A stretch of 19,731 bases of DNA from an uncultured Collinsella sp. GTDB taxonomy: Bacteria > Actinomycetota > Coriobacteriia > Coriobacteriales > Coriobacteriaceae. A model generated the notes under the pieces. The model was not told the DNA's origin. It worked only from the letters and a program-made list of their open reading frames with translations, and ran no database searches. Both the position numbers and the translations under genes were made by a program. Location: positions 1 through 19,731 of the forward strand of contig URJD01000015.1 in the NCBI GenBank assembly GCA_900548075.1. Reading direction: 5' to 3'. Shown here piece after piece: positions 1 to 6,877 of this stretch (positions are counted from its first letter, which is position 1; each line of letters opens with the position of its first letter).

Positions 1-2
1 TC

Positions 3-932
3 GTCAGCCGCGGCGAGCTTGTCGAGATCGGCGGCAGCTTCCGCATCCCCGATGTAATGGAGGCTTCGGGCGCCAAGCTCGTCGAGGTCGGCGCCACCAA
101 CCGCACGCATTTGGGCGACTACGAGCGCGCCGTCACGTCCGATACGGCGATGATCCTTAAGGTCCATCCTTCCAACTATCGCATCGAGGGTTTTCACGAG
201 GAAGTGAGCTCAAGGGAGCTCGCCGCGCTGGCCCATAAGCACGGCCTGCTGTTCTATGAAGACCAGGGTTCGGGGGCGCTGTTACCCGACGACATCTTGG
301 CGCGCGGCGGCGAGGAAACCACGCCGGCTTCGGTCGCTGCAGGGCTCGATCTGGTGTCGTGCTCGGGCGATAAGCTGCTCGGTGCCGCGCAGGCAGGCAT
401 TATCATGGGCCGTCGCGACCTGGTCCAGGCCTGTGGGTCGCATCCGCTTATGCGCGCCCTGCGCCCGGGCAAGTTGGCGCTCACGGCGCTCGAGGCTACG
501 CTTCGCATCTACATGGACGGCGCCGATGTGGCCCATCGCGATATTCCGGTGCTCAGCATGCTTACGCTGCCGCAGGCTCATTTGGAGCGACGTGCCCGCA
601 AGCTGCGCGATCGTATGGTCGCCGGGCTCGATAAGGCTGGTTGCCCGTGCGCCGTGCAGGTGGAGATCGTCGAGGAATCGTCGACCCCCGGTGGCGGTTC
701 GCTGCCTACCGTCGAACTGCCCACCATGTGCGTTGCCGTCTGCCCGGTCGACGGGCGCCTGTCCGTCGACGCGCTCAAGCGCTCGCTTGTCCAGGATTTC
801 GACACGCCGGTCGTCACGCGCGCCTCGCACGATCGCGTCCTGTTTGATGTGCGCACGCTCGTGGGTGACCGCGATATCGAGACGGCGGCATCGACGCTCG
901 TCGCGTGCGTTAAGAAGGCGATTGTTCGATGA
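3..932 (+). CDS. selA: L-seryl-tRNA(Sec) selenium transferase, 3' part (5' end outside window)
   Basis: SelA is the PLP enzyme that converts seryl-tRNA(Sec) to selenocysteinyl-tRNA(Sec) with selenophosphate. The frame is already open at base 3 and reads VSRGELVEIGGSFRIPDVM before the first internal ATG (57), a run typical of the middle of SelA, so the true start lies upstream. About 309 codons are present against roughly 460 for the family, so about the first third is missing. The PLP-binding lysine is visible in SGDKLLGA (Lys codon 372-374), preceded by the conserved YEDQGSGAL segment. The stop TGA overlaps the selB start as ATGA (929-932), indicating translational coupling. The ATG at 57 should not be taken as a real start. 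Identification is by motif recognition and context and is secure. Confidence 0.95.
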   Translation, partial: VSRGELVEIGGSFRIPDVMEASGAKLVEVGATNRTHLGDYERAVTSDTAMILKVHPSNYRIEGFHEEVSSRELAALAHKHGLLFYEDQGSGALLPDDILARGGEETTPASVAAGLDLVSCSGDKLLGAAQAGIIMGRRDLVQACGSHPLMRALRPGKLALTALEATLRIYMDGADVAHRDIPVLSMLTLPQAHLERRARKLRDRMVAGLDKAGCPCAVQVEIVEESSTPGGGSLPTVELPTMCVAVCPVDGRLSVDALKRSLVQDFDTPVVTRASHDRVLFDVRTLVGDRDIETAASTLVACVKKAIVR

Positions 933-2896
933 GTGAGGTTCAGGCGCTGCTAGAGTGTCCCGTTATCGTTGGCACGGCGGGTCACGTCGACCACGGTAAG
1001 TCGGCACTGATCGAGGCGCTGACCGGCAAGAATCCCGACCGTCTGGAAGTTGAGCGCCGTCGCGGTATGACCGTGGAGCTGGGCTTTGGCGAGCTGGCGC
1101 TGCCGAGCGGCAAGATCGTCGGCCTGGTCGACGTGCCGGGCCACGCGCATTACTTGCGCGCCATGGTGCAGGGTGCCACGGGCATTGATGTTGCCGTGTT
1201 GGTGGTCTCTGCCGTTGAGGGCGTGATGCCGCAGACCCGCGAGCACGTGCATGTGCTGGAGCTGCTGGGCGTTACGCATATGGTGGTCGCGCTGACGATG
1301 TGTGACCTGGCCGATGTCGAGATGACCGAGCTTGCTGAGCTCGATGTCGATGACTTTTTGTCGGGTACCGTGTTTGCGGGCGCGCCGATCGTGCCTGTGT
1401 CGTCCAAGACAGGCGAGGGGATCGATGGCCTACTGGCTGCGCTTGACGAGCAGGTAGCCACTTGCTGGGATGCTTGCCGTGCCCGTGCCGAGCTCACCGA
1501 TGCCGCACCGCGTCTGCCTATCGACCGCTGCTTTACGATCAAGGGCGTCGGCACCGTCGTGACGGGAACGCTGCACGATGCGCCGGTTGCGGTGGGTGAC
1601 GAGCTGATGGCGTTACCGTCGCGTACGGTCTGTCGTGTGCGCGGGATTCAGGTGCATGACGATACGCCGCGCGCGCTGCCTGGTCAGCGTGTGGCGCTCA
1701 ACCTGGTTGGTGACGGTGTCGCGGCGCTTGACCGTGGCGAGATGCTGGGCGTGGCGGGCCGCTTTGGCCAGACGATGCGCTTTATGATGACGTTTACGTA
1801 TTTGGGCCGCGAGGGAGCCAAGCCGCGTGTGCTCGAGTCGGGTGCGCGTGTGCACGTGATGGCGGGTACGGCCGAGGTTGTCGGTCGCATCATGTTCATG
1901 GAGGGCGAGGCCCCCATGGCGGTGGGCGAGACCCGTACCGTACAGGTACGCTTGGAGGAACCGCTTCCGCTGCGCGCCGGCGACCATGCCGTGGTGCTGT
2001 CCTATTCGCCGGTCATGCTTATTGGTGGAGGGCGCGTGCTGTTGTCGCGATGCCGCCGTTCGCGCGAACTTACTGAGGGGGAACGCGTGCTGTACGCGGC
2101 GCTCGAGTCCGGCGATATCGCGGGCGGTGTGGGCGCTTGGCTGGCGCTGCAGATGCTGCCGGTTACGGCGGTTGATGTTGCTGAGGCTTTGGATCTTGGT
2201 GTCGGCGAGGTCGATGCCGCACTGCGCGGGTTGGTGGCGCAGGGCTCCGTTCGCAAGCTTGCCGTGGGTGATGCGGGCCTCTTGGCGGACGCCGTGGTGC
2301 TCGACGCCGCGATGGATGCACTGGCGGCGACCCTGTCAGCCATGCACGCGGCGGCTCCCAAGGAGACAGGCTTTACGCCCGGCGCCGTTGCCCATGCTGC
2401 GTGGTCTGCCGCTGATGAAGGCGTTGCCGCGGCTCTGATTGCCGAGGGCTGCTCGCGTGGCGTGTGCGCCGCCGAGGGCGCCGAGGTGTTCGATCCGCAT
2501 TCGGCCGCCGCGGCGGCACGCGTGGTGCGAGAGGCTTGCGAGCGGATCGTCGCGCTGCTTGACGAGGCCGGACTCGATGCACCGACGTTGCCCGAGGTGG
2601 GCGAGCAACTGCAGCTCGATCGCGACACCATGACGCGTGCCCTGCGCGAGCTTTCGCTCAACCGTTCCATCGTTAAGGTCGAGCGCGACGTTGCCTTGTC
2701 CGCCACCGTGGAGTCGAATGCACGCGAGCTTGTCGCCGCTGCTATCGAGGCTGCCGGGGGCGCTGCCACCACGAGCGCCCTGCGCGAGGCCCTCGGTGTG
2801 TCCCGCAAACGTGCTATCAGCATCTTGGAGCACCTGGATGCCGTGCGCTTTACAGTGCTCGACAAGGAAGCCGGCGGCCTGAGGTCCCTACGCTAG
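929..2896 (+). CDS. selB: Selenocysteine-specific elongation factor SelB
   Basis: SelB is the EF-Tu-like GTPase that brings Sec-tRNA(Sec) to UGA codons next to a SECIS hairpin. The protein has 655 residues, slightly longer than the E. coli protein. The N-terminal GTPase domain shows G1 GHVDHGKS (18-25), a switch I threonine in RGMTVELGF (T48), and G3 DVPGH (68-72). At G4, where T/NKxD is expected, it reads TMCD (123-126), so the usual lysine is methionine. EF-Tu-like beta-barrel domains follow, and the C-terminal part from about residue 380 fits the winged-helix repeats that bind SECIS RNA (known for the family, not proven here). The start ATG overlaps the selA stop, and selC follows 36 bases after the stop. 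The start is fixed by the overlap. Confidence 0.96.
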   Translation: MSEVQALLECPVIVGTAGHVDHGKSALIEALTGKNPDRLEVERRRGMTVELGFGELALPSGKIVGLVDVPGHAHYLRAMVQGATGIDVAVLVVSAVEGVMPQTREHVHVLELLGVTHMVVALTMCDLADVEMTELAELDVDDFLSGTVFAGAPIVPVSSKTGEGIDGLLAALDEQVATCWDACRARAELTDAAPRLPIDRCFTIKGVGTVVTGTLHDAPVAVGDELMALPSRTVCRVRGIQVHDDTPRALPGQRVALNLVGDGVAALDRGEMLGVAGRFGQTMRFMMTFTYLGREGAKPRVLESGARVHVMAGTAEVVGRIMFMEGEAPMAVGETRTVQVRLEEPLPLRAGDHAVVLSYSPVMLIGGGRVLLSRCRRSRELTEGERVLYAALESGDIAGGVGAWLALQMLPVTAVDVAEALDLGVGEVDAALRGLVAQGSVRKLAVGDAGLLADAVVLDAAMDALAATLSAMHAAAPKETGFTPGAVAHAAWSAADEGVAAALIAEGCSRGVCAAEGAEVFDPHSAAAAARVVREACERIVALLDEAGLDAPTLPEVGEQLQLDRDTMTRALRELSLNRSIVKVERDVALSATVESNARELVAAAIEAAGGAATTSALREALGVSRKRAISILEHLDAVRFTVLDKEAGGLRSLR

Positions 2897-2911
2897 CTAG
2901 CCCGCTCGGTT

Positions 2912-2920
2912 TGGTAAAAT
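2912..2920 (+). promoter_or_regulatory. Extended -10 promoter of selC
   Basis: TGG followed by TAAAAT (2915-2920) is an extended -10 element matching TATAAT at five of six bases. It ends 12 bases before the first base of tRNA-Sec, as expected for a tRNA promoter with a very short 5' leader. No good -35 hexamer is seen 16-18 bases upstream, which fits an extended -10 promoter. It would let selC be expressed independently of selAB. Confidence 0.55.
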
Positions 2921-2932
2921 ACCGCCGCACTT

Positions 2933-3029
2933 GGGAACGGATGGGCTCCGGTGGGCTCCGCGGTCCTCAAAACCGTTGCGAGGCGTGCAAAACGTCTTGG
3001 ATGTGTTCGATTCACATACGTTCCCGCCA
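2933..3029 (+). tRNA. selC: tRNA-Sec (anticodon TCA), CCA encoded
   Basis: This 97-base gene folds as a bacterial selenocysteine tRNA. The acceptor arm pairs GGGAACG with CGTTCCC (7 bp); the eighth position is a G2940/A3018 mismatch where an 8-bp arm is usual. The D arm has the Sec-specific 6-bp stem (2943-2948 with 2953-2958) and a 4-base loop CGGT. The anticodon stem 2960-2964/2972-2976 closes the loop CCTCAAA with anticodon TCA at 2967-2969. A long variable arm pairs 2981-2986 with 2992-2997. The T arm is ATGTG/CACAT with loop TTCGATT, followed by discriminator G and CCA. Position 33 is C instead of the near-universal T. It lies directly after selB, completing a selA-selB-selC cluster. Confidence 0.95.
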
Positions 3030-3183
3030 TACGCTACCAGCGCTTTTGTGCTCGCGATCTTGCTGCGTGCCGCAAAGGCGCTGTTTTGTTTTTGCACGAG
3101 CTTTTCGTAGCGCCGCTATTTCGGCGGCGGTATTTAGCTTCGTGCGCCGGGTTTTGAACGTGCCGATGGAGGTGTTTTGCCGT

Positions 3184-3816
3184 ATGACTACCGTAAGACG
3201 TGCCGATCTTTCTTGTGTCGTCCAGGCGGGTGGGCTGTCCTCGCGCATGGGCTGCGATAAGGCGCGCATGGCGTTTTGCGGCGAGCCGCTCATCGAGCGC
3301 GTGCTGGGCCGGCTGGCGCCAGTTGCCGGCGAGTTGGTCGTGACGACTTCGCGCCCCAGCGAGCTGGTCTACCTTGAGAGATGCACGTTTGATGGCCTGT
3401 TCCCTCGCGTAGTCATGGACGTCGACGGTCCCGCCGGCGCCATGCGCGGCATCGCGAGCTCGTTGGCCGCGGCCCGATTGCCGCTCGTGGCTATCGTCGC
3501 CTGCGACATGCCGTTTGTCTCGTCGGAACTCATCGACGCGCTTGCCGATCATGTTGATGCCGAGGCGCTTGACGTGTGCGTGCCGCGCGAGGAGCGGGGA
3601 ATTGAGCCGCTTTGCGCCGTCTGGCGCCGTGACGCGTGCGCGCCGGTTGCCCAAGAGCTGCTCGCCTGCGACCGCCAGCGCATTCGCTGCCTGATCAATC
3701 GCGTTCAGGCCGGTTATATGGATGAGTCGCAGATCGTTAAGGCCGCGGGCTCCACGCTCTGCTTCGAAAACGTCAATACACCCGAAGAGTTTGCGGCGGC
3801 CGAGTTACTCGCCTAG
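3184..3816 (+). CDS. mobA: Molybdenum cofactor guanylyltransferase (MobA)
   Basis: MobA transfers GMP from GTP to molybdopterin to form the guanine dinucleotide cofactor used by DMSO-reductase-family enzymes such as formate dehydrogenase. The 210-residue protein carries the nucleotidyltransferase signature QAGGLSSRMG (14-23) with Lys26, the Mg-binding CDMPF (107-111), EPLCAVW (141-147) and the terminal ENVNTPEEF (195-203) typical of MobA. The ATG at 3184 is chosen because GGAGGT (3168-3173) lies 10 bases upstream and the motif begins soon after; a longer open frame reaching back to 2911 runs through tRNA-Sec and is not credible. Its place between selC and a Se/S carrier suits a role in maturing a selenium- and molybdenum-containing enzyme. 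The CTP-using MocA family is a less likely alternative. Confidence 0.88.
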   Translation: MTTVRRADLSCVVQAGGLSSRMGCDKARMAFCGEPLIERVLGRLAPVAGELVVTTSRPSELVYLERCTFDGLFPRVVMDVDGPAGAMRGIASSLAAARLPLVAIVACDMPFVSSELIDALADHVDAEALDVCVPREERGIEPLCAVWRRDACAPVAQELLACDRQRIRCLINRVQAGYMDESQIVKAAGSTLCFENVNTPEEFAAAELLA

Positions 3817-3831
3817 ACGATTGGAGTTGCC

Positions 3832-4227
3832 ATGTCTCACGATATTTGCCCCGACACGGGAGAGCCTTGCACTTGCGATGGTTCCGAGCCCTGTACCTGC
3901 GACTGCGGTGGCTGTGGACATACTGCGGAAGAGGAAGCGGCCGCCGCGGCGTATCGTGAGGCACACCGCGAAGGCCCGTCCGGTGATGCCCTCGACCACG
4001 AACGCAAGATCATCGTGTCGTTCGACAGCACCTTCGATGTGATGGAATGCGAGCAGCTGTGCCTGGATGCCGATGTGCCTGGGCGCATCATGCCGCTGCC
4101 CGGCTCCATCACCGCCGGCTGCGGGCTGTGCTGGGCCATGCCGTTCTCGGGCGACGCCCTCGCCGCCTTCCGCGCTGCCACCGAAGGCCGCATAACCCCC
4201 GCCGACTACCATCAGCTCGTCCTCTAG
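3832..4227 (+). CDS. DUF3343 putative Se/S carrier with cysteine-rich N-terminus
   Basis: The 131-residue protein has two parts. Residues about 58-131 match the DUF3343 (putative Se/S carrier-like) pattern: a first strand IIVSFDSTFDVMECE (60-74), a central VPGRIMPLPGSI (82-93) and the hallmark glycine-cysteine motif AGCGLCW (95-101) with C97 and C100. DUF3343 occurs alone or at the C-terminus of YedF and is associated with selenium metabolism. Residues 1-30 hold seven cysteines (6, 13, 15, 21, 23, 25, 28) and two histidines, including a near-repeat EPCTCD at 11-16 and 20-25. An alanine/glutamate-rich linker joins the parts. GGAG (3823-3826) precedes the ATG by 5 bases, and the gene follows mobA by 15 bases, so the two are probably co-transcribed. 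The carrier role is inferred. Confidence 0.75.
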   Translation: MSHDICPDTGEPCTCDGSEPCTCDCGGCGHTAEEEAAAAAYREAHREGPSGDALDHERKIIVSFDSTFDVMECEQLCLDADVPGRIMPLPGSITAGCGLCWAMPFSGDALAAFRAATEGRITPADYHQLVL

Positions 4228-4233
4228 CCGCCA

Positions 4234-4272
4234 AAACCACCACAAAGGTGCCTGTCCCCAATGTGGTGGTTT
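4234..4272 (+). repeat. Intergenic palindrome with CCTGTCCC loop
   Basis: AAACCACCACA (4234-4244) pairs perfectly with TGTGGTGGTTT (4262-4272), 11 bp, around a 17-base loop containing GGTGCCTGTCCCC. There is no clear T-run, so it is a poor intrinsic terminator. CTGTCCC (4252-4258) recurs in the palindromes at 13563 and 18485, suggesting a dispersed REP-like family. The remaining bases to 4400 hold nothing recognised. Confidence 0.6.
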
Positions 4273-4405
4273 GGAACATGTGGACGAAACAGGTTTGAAA
4301 CACGGGTTTTGCGCGTCAGACACTCAAAAACGCTTCTACCTGCATCGTAATCAAAACGAAACATCTGCTCGTCGGCTTATGCGAAACTTTGCTGCAACAG
4401 TGCGA

Positions 4406-4411
4406 TATTAT
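4406..4411 (+). promoter_or_regulatory. Possible -10 box of gdhA
   Basis: TATTAT matches the -10 consensus at five of six bases in an AT-rich patch that stands out from its surroundings, 74 bases upstream of the gdhA start. No convincing -35 box is present at 16-18 bases. A start near 4418 would put the hairpin at 4428-4450 early in the leader RNA. Confidence 0.35.
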
Positions 4412-4427
4412 CCATATTCGATAAAGC

Positions 4428-4450
4428 TCGCGGCGCATGGGGCGCCGCGA
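4428..4450 (+). promoter_or_regulatory. GC-rich leader hairpin upstream of gdhA
   Basis: TCGCGGCGC (4428-4436) and GCGCCGCGA (4442-4450) form a perfect 9-bp stem with loop ATGGG. It lies 25 bases before the Shine-Dalgarno sequence and is followed by a pyrimidine-rich stretch (CCTTTCTTTTCC). It may stabilise the mRNA or take part in attenuation. The structure is seen; the function is a guess. Confidence 0.55.
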
Positions 4451-4484
4451 ACGACACCTTTCTTTTCCATCAATTGGAGGAAGC

Positions 4485-5840
4485 ATGAGCTACACGCAGA
4501 AAGTTCTCGAAGAGCTCAAGGCCCGCTATCCCGAGCAGCCTGAGTTCATCCAGGCCGCGACCGAGATCCTCGGCACCATTCAGCCGGCGCTCGACGCCCA
4601 CCCCGAGTACGAGGAGGCCGCCCTGCTTGAGCGCCTCGTCGAGCCCGAGCGCATCGTTATGTTCCGTGTCCCCTGGGTCGACGACCAGGGCAAGGTCCAG
4701 GTCAACCGCGGCTACCGCGTCGAGTTCAACTCTGCCATCGGACCCTACAAGGGCGGCCTGCGCTTTAACCCGACGGTCACCCTGGGCATGCTCAAGTTCC
4801 TGGGCCTGGAGCAGATCCTCAAGAACAGCCTGACCACCCTTCCCATGGGCGGTGGCAAGGGCGGTTCCGACTTTGACCCTAAGGGCAAGTCCAACAACGA
4901 GATCATGCACTTCTGCCAGTCCTTCATGACCGAGCTCTACCGCCACATTGGCCCCAACACCGACGTTCCCGCCGGCGACCTGGGCGTTGGCGGCCGCGAG
5001 GTTGCCTACCTGTTCGGTCAGTACAAGCGCCTGACCAACGAGTGGACCGGCGTCCTCACCGGCAAGGGCCTCTCCTTTGGCGGCTCGCTCGCCCGTACCG
5101 AGGCCACCGGCTACGGCCTGGCCTACTTTGTGGACGAGTACCTCAAGAGCCGCGGTGACTCCTTCGAGGGCAAGAACGTCGTCGTTCATGGCTCCGGCAA
5201 CGTCGCCATCTACGCGGTCCAGAAGGTTTCCCAGCTCGGCGGCAAGGTGCTCGCCTGCTCCGATACCCACGGCTGGGTCGAGGATCCCGACGGCATCGAC
5301 TACACCGTGCTCGAGCACGTCTACAACAAGAAGCGCTCCGGCCACGACAAGGGCGTTACGCTCGCTATGTACGTTGACGAGAAGCCCAACGCCGTGTGGC
5401 ACGAGGGCGACGGCCGCGGCGTGTGGCAGCTTCCCTGCGACATCGCGCTGCCCTGCGCTCGCGAGAACACGCTGCTGCTCGAGGACGCCCAGGCGCTCGT
5501 CGCCAACGGCTGCAAGGTGGTCGGCGAGGGCGCGAACATGCCCACGACCATCGAGGCCACGACCTATTTCCAGGAGAACGGTGTTGCCTTTATGCCCGGT
5601 AAGGCTGCCAACGCCGGCGGCGTGCTCGTGTCCGGCCTGGAGATGAGCCAGAACGCCGAGCACCTGTCCTGGACCTTCGAGGAGGTCGACGGCAAGCTCG
5701 AGCAGCTCATGCGCGGCATGTTCCACAACGTGGACGACACCGCCAAGGAGTATGGCCAGGAGGGCAACTTTGTCATGGGCGCCAACATCGCCGGCTTCCT
5801 GAAGGTTGCCGACGCCATGCTCGCCCAGGGCGTCTGCTAA
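4485..5840 (+). CDS. gdhA: Glutamate dehydrogenase, hexameric class I
   Basis: The enzyme interconverts 2-oxoglutarate plus ammonium and glutamate in the cytoplasm, the main entry of ammonium into amino acids. The 451-residue product has the normal length for the short hexameric class. PYKGGLRFNPTV (87-98) and PMGGGKGGSDFDPKG (120-134) form the substrate site, with the catalytic lysine probably K125; PAGDLGVGGREV (162-173) follows. The Rossmann domain shows GSGNVA (236-241). The ACSDTHGW run after the second strand resembles NADP-type enzymes, but cofactor choice is not certain. ATG 4485 is chosen over an upstream in-frame ATG at 4437 because GGAGG (4476-4480) sits just before it and the protein then starts at the normal point. 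It appears to be a single-gene unit with its own terminator. Confidence 0.96.
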   Translation: MSYTQKVLEELKARYPEQPEFIQAATEILGTIQPALDAHPEYEEAALLERLVEPERIVMFRVPWVDDQGKVQVNRGYRVEFNSAIGPYKGGLRFNPTVTLGMLKFLGLEQILKNSLTTLPMGGGKGGSDFDPKGKSNNEIMHFCQSFMTELYRHIGPNTDVPAGDLGVGGREVAYLFGQYKRLTNEWTGVLTGKGLSFGGSLARTEATGYGLAYFVDEYLKSRGDSFEGKNVVVHGSGNVAIYAVQKVSQLGGKVLACSDTHGWVEDPDGIDYTVLEHVYNKKRSGHDKGVTLAMYVDEKPNAVWHEGDGRGVWQLPCDIALPCARENTLLLEDAQALVANGCKVVGEGANMPTTIEATTYFQENGVAFMPGKAANAGGVLVSGLEMSQNAEHLSWTFEEVDGKLEQLMRGMFHNVDDTAKEYGQEGNFVMGANIAGFLKVADAMLAQGVC

Positions 5841-5865
5841 ATCTTCGCTCGACATAGCATCGCAG

Positions 5866-5899
5866 AAGGCTCCCAGTCATCTTGGCCGGGAGCCTTTTT
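5866..5899 (+). terminator. Intrinsic terminator of gdhA
   Basis: AAGGCTCCC (5866-5874) pairs with GGGAGCCTT (5888-5896), 9 bp, and the 3' arm runs into a TTTTT tract at 5895-5899. It begins 25 bases after the gdhA stop. Confidence 0.88.
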
Positions 5900-5929
5900 C
5901 TGTGGTGGTGAGGGTTGTGCCCCCTCGTT

Positions 5930-5938
5930 TGGTACACT
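5930..5938 (+). promoter_or_regulatory. Extended -10 promoter of the molybdenum hydroxylase operon
   Basis: TGG plus TACACT (5933-5938) forms an extended -10 element 24 bases upstream of the first candidate start codon and just after the gdhA terminator. There is no good -35 hexamer at the right distance (TTGTGC at 5915 is only 12 bases away). The layout matches the TGG-TAAAAT box before selC. Confidence 0.45.
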
Positions 5939-5974
5939 AAAAGGTACTGGACAAGTGAAGAGATGGGGGAGAAC

Positions 5975-6877
5975 GTGCTCAAGTTCGGTACCTACGTCCG
6001 TGTTGGAAACGCGGCCGAAGCCTATGAGCTCTTGCAGAAGAACCGCAACAACAAGATTGTGGGCGGCGGCATCTGGATGCGCCTGGGTTCGCGTCGTGTG
6101 GCGACGGCGATTGATCTTTCGGCCTGCGGACTCGATCAGATCGAGGAGACCGAGACCGAGTTTCGCATCGGTGCCATGTGCACCCTGCGCCAGCTCGAGC
6201 GTCATGCCGCGCTCAATGCGCTTGTCAACAATGTCTTTGAGTTCGCCGTCCACGACATCGTGGGCGTGCAGCTGCGCAATACCGCCACGGTGGGCGGCAG
6301 CGTCTACGGCCGCTTTGGCTTCTCGGACGTTCTCTCCGCCTTCCTCGCGCTCGATTCCTATGTCGAGCTGACGGGCGCCGGCCGCGTGCCGCTCACGGAG
6401 TTCGTGGACATGGGCTACGTACGTGACGTGATCGAGCACGTCGTGGTCGTCAAGCACGATTACCGTGCGAGCTACGAGGCCGTGCGCAAGGCCGCGACCG
6501 ACTTCCCCTCGCTGAACGTCACCGCCGCATGGTGGGACGGCTCCTGGCACGTCACCGTGGGCGCCCGCCCGCTGCGCGCAACCTTGCTGCAGGGCGAGGC
6601 ATGTGGCCTTTCCAGCGAGCAGCCTTCCGAGGACGAGCTGCGCTCCCTGGCCGCGTCCGTGCGCGCCCTGAGCTATGGCACCAACCTGTGGGGCTCGGCC
6701 GAGTACCGCCGTCGCATCTCGGCGCCGCTGGCGATTCAGGCCGTGCGTCGCGCCGCCGGCATCGAGCTTTCGGCCGCGCTTGCCCGCGAGCTCGAGGGCG
6801 TGCAGATTCCTAAGTTTGCCACGGACGAGTATTCCTGCCGCCGCGTGCCCGGCGTCGATTCTAGCGAGGTGCGCTAA
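5975..6877 (+). CDS. FAD-binding subunit of a molybdenum hydroxylase (xanthine dehydrogenase family)
   Basis: This is a 300-residue medium subunit of the CoxM/XdhB type that passes electrons from the iron-sulfur clusters to an acceptor through FAD. The FAD-binding signatures are KIVGGGIWMRLG (27-38), EFRIGAMCTLRQLE (62-75) and QLRNTATVGGSV (99-110). The GTG at 5975 is preferred: it gives MLKFGTYVRV, a usual beginning, and GGGGGAG lies just upstream. An in-frame ATG at 5963 is the alternative but has only a weak ribosome site. The stop overlaps the next start by one base (TAATG), so the two subunits are probably coupled. The C-terminal CODH flavoprotein domain follows from about residue 180. 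The substrate of the complex cannot be read from this subunit. Confidence 0.87.
   Translation: MLKFGTYVRVGNAAEAYELLQKNRNNKIVGGGIWMRLGSRRVATAIDLSACGLDQIEETETEFRIGAMCTLRQLERHAALNALVNNVFEFAVHDIVGVQLRNTATVGGSVYGRFGFSDVLSAFLALDSYVELTGAGRVPLTEFVDMGYVRDVIEHVVVVKHDYRASYEAVRKAATDFPSLNVTAAWWDGSWHVTVGARPLRATLLQGEACGLSSEQPSEDELRSLAASVRALSYGTNLWGSAEYRRRISAPLAIQAVRRAAGIELSAALARELEGVQIPKFATDEYSCRRVPGVDSSEVR

Noticed and set aside
3111..3127. Small hairpin CGCCG/CGGCG before mobA as a terminator of selC
   Set aside because: The stem is only 5 bp and no T-run follows, so it cannot be supported as a terminator.
2911..3183. N-terminal extension of MobA back to 2911
   Set aside because: It would translate the tRNA-Sec gene; the ATG at 3184 has a good ribosome site and the conserved nucleotide-binding motif begins right after it.
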